A DNA stretch of 64,000 bases from Kutzneria kofuensis. Lineage in GTDB: Bacteria > Actinomycetota > Actinomycetes > Mycobacteriales > Pseudonocardiaceae. This document shows, one piece after another, positions 38,319 through 45,099 of the stretch. The translations under genes were made by a program, and so were the position numbers. Under the pieces are notes generated by a model. That model did no database searches, was not told the origin of the DNA, and worked only from the letters and a program-made list of their open reading frames with translations. Each line of letters begins with the position of its first letter. Position 1 is the stretch's first letter. Location: NCBI RefSeq assembly GCF_014203355.1, contig NZ_JACHIR010000001.1:7070038-7134037 (forward strand), written 5' to 3'.

Positions 38319-39239
38319 TCAGTGCGAATTAAAGTCGAACCACCTGAACAGCGATGGGTCGTGGAACGCCACCACGCGGCTGACCTGAAATCCGTTCAGC
38401 GCCAGCACGGTGATGCCGTGCTCGTGTCCGTCCACATAGGTGCCGAAGGCGGGCTGGCCGTTCGCGCGGGTGGGGAGCAGCCGCCACGAACCGGCGCGAA
38501 CCACCCGTCCGAGGAACGTGCCGACGGCGTGCCGACCGGCGAACCAGGTGCGGTGCGGCGGCATCTCCAGCGTGACGTCCTCGGCGAGCAGCCGGGTGAG
38601 CAGCTCGGGGTCGGAGTTCTCGAAGGCCGCGGCGAACTGGTCCAGCACGGCTCGCTGCGTGGCATCGTCGGGCTCCACGGTCGATTCCTCGGCCGGTGAC
38701 ACGGCGGCGAGCTGCGTGCGGGCTCGCTGCAGCAGGCTGTTCACGGCGGCTACGGACGTCCCGAGCAGGTCGGCGACCTCGGCCGCCGGCCAGGCCAGCA
38801 CGTCACGCAGGAGCAGCACGGCGCGCTGCCGTGCTGACAGGTGCTGCATGGCGGCGACGAGCGCCAGCCGCACGCTGCCCCGCGAGGCGACGACGGCGGC
38901 CGGGTCGGTGATCAAGGCGTCCGGCACTGGTTGCAGCCACGGCACCTCCGGGCTGTGCACCAACGGCGCGTCGGGTTCGAACGTGGCGGCGCCGAGCCCG
39001 GACGGCAGTGGCCGCCGGCCCCGGCGTTCGAGGGCGGTCAGGCAGACGTTGGTGGCGATCCGGTACAGCCAGGTGCGCAGCGACGCCCGTCCCGAGTCGA
39101 AGTCGTCGCGGGCCCGCCACGCCCGCAGCATCGTCTCCTGCACGAGGTCCTCCGCGTCCAGCACGGAGCCGGTCATCCGGTAGCAGTGGGCCAGCAGCTC
39201 GCGCCGGTGGGCATCGAGATCGATCGTCACGGAGGACAT
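38319..39239 (-). CDS. ECF-type sigma factor with SnoaL-like C-terminal domain
   Basis: A 306-residue RNA polymerase sigma-70 family protein of the SigG/SigJ-like group. The sigma2 region (~8-85; CYRMTGSVLDAEDLVQETMLRAWR, LRTWLYRIATNVCL) and sigma4 region (~125-185; MQHLSARQRAVLLLRDVLAW, VNSLLQRARTQL) are followed by a SnoaL/NTF2-like domain (~200-300) that usually modulates activity in place of an anti-sigma factor. The start is uncertain: ATG 39239 is chosen, ATG 39263 is an alternative. It is divergent from a small monooxygenase-like gene that is a plausible target. Confidence 0.9.
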   Translation of the reverse strand: MSSVTIDLDAHRRELLAHCYRMTGSVLDAEDLVQETMLRAWRARDDFDSGRASLRTWLYRIATNVCLTALERRGRRPLPSGLGAATFEPDAPLVHSPEVPWLQPVPDALITDPAAVVASRGSVRLALVAAMQHLSARQRAVLLLRDVLAWPAAEVADLLGTSVAAVNSLLQRARTQLAAVSPAEESTVEPDDATQRAVLDQFAAAFENSDPELLTRLLAEDVTLEMPPHRTWFAGRHAVGTFLGRVVRAGSWRLLPTRANGQPAFGTYVDGHEHGITVLALNGFQVSRVVAFHDPSLFRWFDFNSH

Positions 39240-39326
39240 ACTCGCGGGCGGCCCGGAAGTCATCGCGATGAGTGCCGGCGGCCGGCCGAGTAGGTACTGG
39301 CGAACCCTGACAACCGGGAGGAACCA

Positions 39327-39629
39327 GTGAACAGGGCAGTGATGATCCGCTACCGGACCAGGCCGGAGGCGGCCGAGGAGAACCAGCGGCTGGTCGAGGC
39401 CGTCTACCGGGAGCTCGACGCCGACGACCCGGGCGGCCTGCACTACGCCACGTTCCGGCTGGCCGACGGCGTGACTTTCGTGCACGTCGCGGCCTACGAC
39501 GGCGAGGACAACCCGCTGATGCGGTCGGCGGCGTTCAAGGAGTTCCAGCAGGACTTCGCCGCCCGCGCGGCGGACGGCCCCGAGCGCTCCGACGTCACGC
39601 TGGTGGGTGAGTACGGCTTCGTGAGCTAG
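39327..39629 (+). CDS. Antibiotic-biosynthesis-monooxygenase-like dimeric barrel protein
   Basis: A 100-residue single-domain ferredoxin-like/ABM-type fold: VMIRYRTRPEAAEENQRLVEAVYREL, then FRLADGVTFVHVAAYD, then FKEFQQDFAARAADGPERSDVTLVGEYGF. GGGAGGAACCA precedes ATG 39327. Members act as cofactor-free oxygenases or detoxification proteins, but no active residues can be assigned. Its position opposite the sigma factor suggests sigma-dependent expression. It overlaps the convergent TAXI gene by 4 nt. Confidence 0.85.
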   Translation: MNRAVMIRYRTRPEAAEENQRLVEAVYRELDADDPGGLHYATFRLADGVTFVHVAAYDGEDNPLMRSAAFKEFQQDFAARAADGPERSDVTLVGEYGFVS

Positions 39630-40558
39630 CCGTGGAGCTGCCGGTAGGCCTCGGCGGCGCCGGGGTGCAGCGGTAGGTCGGCGGTGCCGATCAGCGTGCG
39701 GATGTCGAGGAATTGGGTGCCCAGCGCCTCCCCCGGCACCAGCTGGTCGGCCCGCTCGACCAGCACCCGAACCACCGCCGCGGCGACGTCGTCGGGCAGC
39801 GTCGGCAGGCCGACGAGGAGGTTGGCGACGCCGATGGTGGGGACCTGGTGCACGAAGCGGTAGCCGCCGGAGGGCACGGGGAGCTGCTCGTACAGCATGC
39901 CGTGGCGGGAGCGCAGGGCCGGGAGGACGCCGTCGAGGGGGAGCAGGCGGATGCCCACGGACGAGTCGAGCTTGGCCAGGGCGGGGGTGGGGACGCCGCC
40001 GGACCACAGCAGGGCATCGATGGTGCCGGCGGCGAGGGCGGACACGGCGTCGGCGAGGGGGAGGTGTTGCACCCGAGGGGTGATGCCGGCGGCCGCGATG
40101 ATGCGGTCGCCGGTCAGCGAGGCGCCGGAGCCGGCGGCGCCCAGCGAGACGGTTCGGCCGTCCAGATCGGACACTGTCGAGAGCGGCGAGTCGTTGCGGA
40201 CGACCAGTTGCAGGTAGTTCTCGTACACGCGGCCGAGGGCGCGGAGATCGACGGCCGAGGTGAACGGCGCCTGGCCGGAGCCGGCGGCGCGGGCGGTGTC
40301 GGCGAGGACCAGGGCCAGGTCGGCCTTGCCGGTGCGGAGCAGGTCGATGTTGGCCAGGCTGGCGGTCGTTTCCACGGCGGTGCACTGCAGCCACGGCTGC
40401 GTGGCGTTGATCTGGTCGGCCAGCAGCCGGCCGAACGCCAGGTAGAAGCCGCCGGCCTCGCCGGCGGCGATGGTCAGTGACCGGGTCGGCCCGGACGTGC
40501 TGCATCCGGTGGCGAGGGCACCGGCCAGGGCGGCCGTGAGGAAGGTACGGCGCCTCAT
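39626..40558 (-). CDS. TAXI-family TRAP solute-binding lipoprotein
   Basis: A 310-residue extracytoplasmic binding protein. The N-terminal MRRRTFLTAALAGALATGCSTS carries both a twin-arginine-like start and a lipobox (ATGC), so it is a membrane-anchored lipoprotein. The TAXI domain follows: SLTIAAGEAGGFYLAFGRLLADQ, a VVRNDSPLSTVSDLDG segment and ALLWSGGVPTPALA. There is no TRAP permease (DctQM) gene nearby. It overlaps the sensor kinase by 4 nt (ATGA), making it part of the MHS-RR-HK-TAXI operon. It may hand ligand to the kinase rather than to a transporter. Confidence 0.92.
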   Translation of the reverse strand: MRRRTFLTAALAGALATGCSTSGPTRSLTIAAGEAGGFYLAFGRLLADQINATQPWLQCTAVETTASLANIDLLRTGKADLALVLADTARAAGSGQAPFTSAVDLRALGRVYENYLQLVVRNDSPLSTVSDLDGRTVSLGAAGSGASLTGDRIIAAAGITPRVQHLPLADAVSALAAGTIDALLWSGGVPTPALAKLDSSVGIRLLPLDGVLPALRSRHGMLYEQLPVPSGGYRFVHQVPTIGVANLLVGLPTLPDDVAAAVVRVLVERADQLVPGEALGTQFLDIRTLIGTADLPLHPGAAEAYRQLHG

Positions 40559-41904
40559 GACGGCAGCTCGATGGTCACGGTCAGGCCGGGATCGCCTGCC
40601 TGCAAGGACAACCGGCCGCCGTGGGCGGTGACCAGTCGCTCGGCGATGGGCAGCCCCAGGCCGCTGCCGCGGGGGTGGCTGCTGCGGCGGGAGCGCCAGA
40701 ACCGAGTGGTGGCCATGGCCAACTCCTCCTCGCTGAGGCCGGGACCGTTGTCGGAGACGATGATCGCGTCGGCCGTGCAGGAGACGGTGACCTCGGAACC
40801 GCCGTACTTGATCGCGTTGTCGAGCACGACGTCGAGGACCTGGCTGAGGTCGTGCTCGGGGCAACGGACCTCGACGGAGGTGTCCATATCGCCCTGCGCC
40901 AACGAAACCCCGGCATCGGCGGCGGCCACCGACCATGCGTCCAGCCGCTCCAGAACGACGACCGCAGGGACACAGGTGTCGTTGTCCTGGGCGACGGTGA
41001 GGCGGGTGGCGGTGTGCTCGGCGTGGGCCATGGCCAGCAGGCTGTCCAGCAGCGACTCCAGCCGCTCGACCTCCGCGACGGCCGACTTGTACGAGGGTTG
41101 GCCGTCCTCCACGACCCGAGGCGCCAACGAGTCGACACGCAACCGCAAGGCCGCCAAGGGGTTGCGGAGCTGGTGGGAGGCGTCGCTGATCAGGCGGCGC
41201 TGCTGCTCGGCGGCCTCGCTGACGGCGTCGGACATCCGGTTGAACGAGGAGGCGAGCTCCCGCAGCTCACGGGGCCCGTCGCGGCCCTGGACGTGGGCAT
41301 GCGGCTGACCGGCGGCGACAGCGCCGAGACCGCGGGACAGCTCGGCGAGCGGCCGAAGCACCCAGCGGGCGACGACCAGGGCCAGCAGCACGCAGCCGAC
41401 GAGGGCGGCGAAAGCACCGGCGAGGATGACCGCCCACCCACGAGCGACGTCGGCAGCGGCGGCCCGCACCGAGGCGCGCATGACAACCGCGCCGATCACC
41501 CGTGAGCCGGTGCCGATCGGGCGGGCCAGCAGAACGTCCGAAGTGGACCACGGCATCACGGCGTCCAGAGCAGGCGCGGGCTGGTTGCGCAGGGCGGCGT
41601 CGATCATCGGCGCCACATCGGCATCCTGCACGGAGATGCGGCCGGCGGTGACGATCGGCTGCCGCTGCGCGTTCACGACCACGACCGGCTCGCCGTACAG
41701 AGCCGTGTACCGGTTGACCTCGCTGACCAGCTGTTCCGAGTCGTCCTGCTGGACCAGGCCGGCGAACCGGGCCAGGTCGGCGGTGCGGCCGATGGACAGC
41801 TGCTGGGTGCGCTCGCGGGCCGTCACGGTCAGCAGCGGCCACGCGAACGCCGCCACCGCCGTGACCGAGAAGGCCAGCAGCACCACCAGCAGCCGGGCCC
41901 GCAC
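40555..41904 (-). CDS. Sensor histidine kinase (OmpR-type partner)
   Basis: A 449-residue membrane kinase. TM1 is ~4-25, an extracytoplasmic sensor spans ~26-160, and TM2 is ~162-185, followed by HAMP (~185-238). The HisKA dimerisation helix has the phospho-acceptor H in SDASHQLRNPLAALR near 250. The HATPase region has N in DVVLDNAIKYGG, SDNGPGLSEEE and the G2 box GSGLGLPIAERL near 420. It is co-transcribed with the OmpR regulator (1 nt upstream) and the TAXI lipoprotein. The signal is probably a carboxylate or amino acid, by analogy with tricarboxylate-sensing TCS. Confidence 0.93.
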   Translation of the reverse strand: MRARLLVVLLAFSVTAVAAFAWPLLTVTARERTQQLSIGRTADLARFAGLVQQDDSEQLVSEVNRYTALYGEPVVVVNAQRQPIVTAGRISVQDADVAPMIDAALRNQPAPALDAVMPWSTSDVLLARPIGTGSRVIGAVVMRASVRAAAADVARGWAVILAGAFAALVGCVLLALVVARWVLRPLAELSRGLGAVAAGQPHAHVQGRDGPRELRELASSFNRMSDAVSEAAEQQRRLISDASHQLRNPLAALRLRVDSLAPRVVEDGQPSYKSAVAEVERLESLLDSLLAMAHAEHTATRLTVAQDNDTCVPAVVVLERLDAWSVAAADAGVSLAQGDMDTSVEVRCPEHDLSQVLDVVLDNAIKYGGSEVTVSCTADAIIVSDNGPGLSEEELAMATTRFWRSRRSSHPRGSGLGLPIAERLVTAHGGRLSLQAGDPGLTVTIELPS

Positions 41905-41905
41905 G

Positions 41906-42565
41906 TCAGCCGCCGAGCCGGTAGCCGAAGTTGCGGATCGTGGTCAGCAGCCCGGGCCGGCGCAGCTTCGCCCGCAGCTGCGCCACATGCACGTCCAGCG
42001 ACCGCGAGATCGCCAGGTACGCGTCGCCCCACACCTCGTCCATCAGCTGCTGCCGGCTGACCGCGGCCCCGTGCCGCACGGCGAGCACCGCCAGCACGTC
42101 GAACTCCTTGGACGTCAACGGAATCAGCTCGTCGGCGACGTGCACCTGCCGGGCGTTCATGTCGATCCGCACGTCGCCGATCTCCACCACCGACGGCGGC
42201 GGCGTGGCCCGCGCCGCCGCCCGCCGGGACACGGCCTCCATCCGGGCCAGCAGCTCGGCCAGCCGGACCGGTTTGACCAGGTAGTCGTCCGCGCCGAGGC
42301 GCAGGCCGCGCACGACGGACCGCTCGTCGCCGTGCGCGGTCAGCACCAGCACCGGCATGTCGGTGACCTTCCGGAGCTTGCGCAGCACGTCGAGGCCGTG
42401 CAGGTCGGGCAGGCCGAGGTCGAGCAGCACCAGGTCGGCGTGGTGATGCCCGGTCAGCGCGTCGGCGCCGCGCCTGGCCCGGGTCGGCCGGTGGCCGGCC
42501 GCGCCCAGCGCCTCGACCAGGGCGTCACCGACCCCGTCGTCGTCCTCGACCAGTAGCACTCGCAC
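41906..42565 (-). CDS. OmpR-family response regulator
   Basis: A 219-residue two-component regulator. In the receiver domain, acidic pocket EDDD lies at 7-10, phospho-accepting Asp in LVLLDLGLPD near 50-52, T in LTAHGD and K in LVKPVRL near 99. The winged-helix DNA-binding domain (~125-218) has LTSKEFDVLAVLAVRHG and SRSLDVHVAQLRAKLR. It lies between the MHS symporter (13 nt upstream) and the histidine kinase (1 nt downstream). Confidence 0.95.
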   Translation of the reverse strand: MRVLLVEDDDGVGDALVEALGAAGHRPTRARRGADALTGHHHADLVLLDLGLPDLHGLDVLRKLRKVTDMPVLVLTAHGDERSVVRGLRLGADDYLVKPVRLAELLARMEAVSRRAAARATPPPSVVEIGDVRIDMNARQVHVADELIPLTSKEFDVLAVLAVRHGAAVSRQQLMDEVWGDAYLAISRSLDVHVAQLRAKLRRPGLLTTIRNFGYRLGG

Positions 42566-42578
42566 GGCCCCTACCTAA

Positions 42579-43886
42579 TCAATCCTGGCCCCACCTATCC
42601 AGCTCGGATGCCTTGGTGGTTTCGCGCATGGTCGCGTACACGATCAGGGAGACCAGGACGCAGCCGGCCACGTAGTAGAAGAACACCGACTCGTGCCCGG
42701 CCTGCTTGAGCCACAGCGCGATGTACTCCGCGGTGCCGCCGAAGATCGCCACCGTGAGCGCGTACGGCAGGCCGACGCCCATCGCCCGCACGTTGGTGGG
42801 GAACAGCTCGGCCTTCACGATGGCGTTGATCGAGGTGTACCCGGTGACGATCACCAGCGAGCCGAGCATGATCAGGAACGCCAGGGCCGGGGTGCGCGTG
42901 CCGGCCAGCAGGGACAGCAGCGGCACGGTGAGCAGCGTGCCGGCGATGCCGAAGAACAGCAGCAGCGGCCGCCGGCCGACCCGGTCGGACAGCGCGCCGG
43001 CCAGCGGCTGGATCACCACGAAGGCCAGCAGCGCCAGGAAGTTCACCCAGGTCACCGCGTTGATGTCGATCTTGCTGGTGTTGACCATGAACTTCTGCAG
43101 GTACGTGGTGTAGGTGTAGAACGCGACCGTGCCGCCCAGCGTCAGCCCGCACACCAGCAGGCACTCCTTGGGGTGCTGCAGCAGCACGCGCAGGCTGCCG
43201 CGCTCGGCGGACGTCTTGCCCTCCCGCAGGTACGCCTCCGACTCGTCCATCGTGGCCCGCAGGTACATCACAACCACCGCGCCGAACGCCCCGATGACAA
43301 ACGCGACCCGCCAGCCCCAGGACGCCATCTCGTCGCGGGACAGCGTGTTCTGCAGGATGATCTGCACGCCCAGCGCCACCAGCTGGCCGGCGGTCAGCGT
43401 GACGTACTGGAAACTCGAGTAGAAGCCGCGCTTGCCCGGCGTGGCCACTTCGGACAGGTAGGTGGCGGAGGTGGCGTACTCCCCGCCGACCGAGACCCCC
43501 TGCACCAGCCGGGCCACCACCAGCAGCAGGGGCGCCGCCACGCCGATCGAGGCGTACCCGGGGGTGAAGGCGATGACCAGCGAGCCCAGCGCCATCATCG
43601 CGACGGACAAGGTCAGCGCCGCCCGCCGGCCGTACCGGTCGGCGTAGCGGCCCATGATCCAGCCGCCGATGGGCCGCATCAGGAAGCCGACCGCGAACAC
43701 GCCCGCGGTGTTCAGCAGCTGGGCGGTGGCGTCGCCCGCCGGGAAGAACACCTTGGCGAAGTACAGGCTGAACGCGGTGTACGCGTACCAGTCGTACCAT
43801 TCGATCAGGTTGCCGATGGACCCGCGCAGCACGTTGCCGATCACGCCACGACTCGGCCGCACGTCCTCGTTGACGTTCACAGTCAT
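42579..43886 (-). CDS. MHS-family MFS metabolite:proton symporter
   Basis: A 435-residue carrier of the KgtP/ProP/ShiA type with 12 hydrophobic segments. Signature blocks are GNLIEWYDWYAYTAFSLYFAKVFFP (~24-45), the loop GRYADRYGRRAAL near 80-92, RLVQGVSVGGEYATSATYLSE and ALSDRVGRRPLL. ATG 43886 begins the conserved portion (MTVNVNEDVRP). Members import organic acids, proline/betaine or shikimate. As the first gene of an operon with the two-component system and TAXI lipoprotein it is probably the transporter regulated by it. Confidence 0.93.
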   Translation of the reverse strand: MTVNVNEDVRPSRGVIGNVLRGSIGNLIEWYDWYAYTAFSLYFAKVFFPAGDATAQLLNTAGVFAVGFLMRPIGGWIMGRYADRYGRRAALTLSVAMMALGSLVIAFTPGYASIGVAAPLLLVVARLVQGVSVGGEYATSATYLSEVATPGKRGFYSSFQYVTLTAGQLVALGVQIILQNTLSRDEMASWGWRVAFVIGAFGAVVVMYLRATMDESEAYLREGKTSAERGSLRVLLQHPKECLLVCGLTLGGTVAFYTYTTYLQKFMVNTSKIDINAVTWVNFLALLAFVVIQPLAGALSDRVGRRPLLLFFGIAGTLLTVPLLSLLAGTRTPALAFLIMLGSLVIVTGYTSINAIVKAELFPTNVRAMGVGLPYALTVAIFGGTAEYIALWLKQAGHESVFFYYVAGCVLVSLIVYATMRETTKASELDRWGQD

Positions 43887-44013
43887 GGCGCTCAATGTCG
43901 GGTCGAATGCCGGCGACGACAAGGAGAACGGTCAACGCTTTACATCCCCTTAGGGTGGCTACCTACGCGATCGCGTGATGTGGCGGCGGCCCAGGAGGTC
44001 CACCCTGGCCGCC

Positions 44014-45099
44014 ATGACGGACGACCAGCTGCTCGTGGAGCTGCCACCGCGGTACTGCCCGGTGCAGGTGGACACCCATCCCGACGCCGAGCTGCTGGAG
44101 GGCCAGGGCGCGGACTGGCTCACCGGCTACGGCCTGGCCGGGCCCCGGCTGCGGGCCAACGACTGCGCCGGGTTCTACGGCCGGATCATGCCGAAGGCGG
44201 TGACCGAGCGGCTGCAGATGGCCGTCGACTGGTGCTTCCTGATGTTCGCCTTCGACGACATCAACTGCGACGAGGTCGTGCCCGACGCCGCCGGCAAGCA
44301 GTTCGTCGACATCGCCACGCGGGTGGTTCGGGTGCTGGAGGTGCCCGACGTCAACCTCGGGCCGACCGCCGACCTGTTCCTCGCCCCCGTGCGGGACCTG
44401 GCGCTGCGGGCGCACAGGTTCGGCACGCCCACCCAGGTACGGCGGCTCGTCGACGGGCACCGCGCCTGGTACCTCGGGGTGCTGTGGGAGCTGCGGTGCA
44501 AGCTCGCCGACGTCACGCCCAGCCTCAACGACTACGCCCACATGCGGCAGCACACCGCCGGCGGGCTGGCCACCACCAGCTGGATCGAGATCGTCGACGG
44601 TGCGGAGATCCCCGCGGCCGAGCTGGACTCGCCGGCCGTGCGGGCCCTGTCCGAGCTGGCCTTCACCATCGCCGCCTGGGACGACGACCTCTTCTCGTAC
44701 GGCAAGGAGACCTGGTTCGCGCGGCGGGAGACCCCGTCCAACTGCAAGCTCAACCTGATCGACATCGTCGCTCTCGAACGCGGATACTCGGTGGAGGCGG
44801 CCCTGGTGGAGTCGGTCGAGCTGGTCAACCGGCTGACGCACCGGTTCATCCAGCTTCGCGACGCCGTGCTGCCTTCGGCCAGCGAGGAGCTGCGCAACTA
44901 CCTCGAGTGCCTGTCGCGGCTGCTGCGGGGGAACATGGAGTGGGGACTGCAGGCGCAGCGGTACCGCAACCCGGACGGCCGCTCGCCCGACGCCGTGCGC
45001 ACCGTGGGTTCGTGGACGGAGGAACCGCCGGCTCATGCCGACGTCGTGCCGGCGATCCCCTCCATCGCCTGGTGGTGGGACCCGGAGCTGGGACTCTAG
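44014..45099 (+). CDS. Class I terpene synthase
   Basis: A 361-residue terpene cyclase. The aspartate-rich metal motif is DDINCDE near residue 79-85. The NSE/DTE triad appears as DDLFSYGKE near 227-235 with Asp in place of the usual first Asn, and the C-terminal RY pair is in LQAQRYRN near 318. The length and absence of a C-terminal prenyltransferase suggest a mono- or sesquiterpene cyclase from FPP or GPP. ATG 44014 begins the conserved PPRYCPVQVDTHPD region. No P450 or prenyltransferase gene is adjacent, so the product is unmodified or modified by unlinked enzymes. Confidence 0.93.
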   Translation: MTDDQLLVELPPRYCPVQVDTHPDAELLEGQGADWLTGYGLAGPRLRANDCAGFYGRIMPKAVTERLQMAVDWCFLMFAFDDINCDEVVPDAAGKQFVDIATRVVRVLEVPDVNLGPTADLFLAPVRDLALRAHRFGTPTQVRRLVDGHRAWYLGVLWELRCKLADVTPSLNDYAHMRQHTAGGLATTSWIEIVDGAEIPAAELDSPAVRALSELAFTIAAWDDDLFSYGKETWFARRETPSNCKLNLIDIVALERGYSVEAALVESVELVNRLTHRFIQLRDAVLPSASEELRNYLECLSRLLRGNMEWGLQAQRYRNPDGRSPDAVRTVGSWTEEPPAHADVVPAIPSIAWWWDPELGL

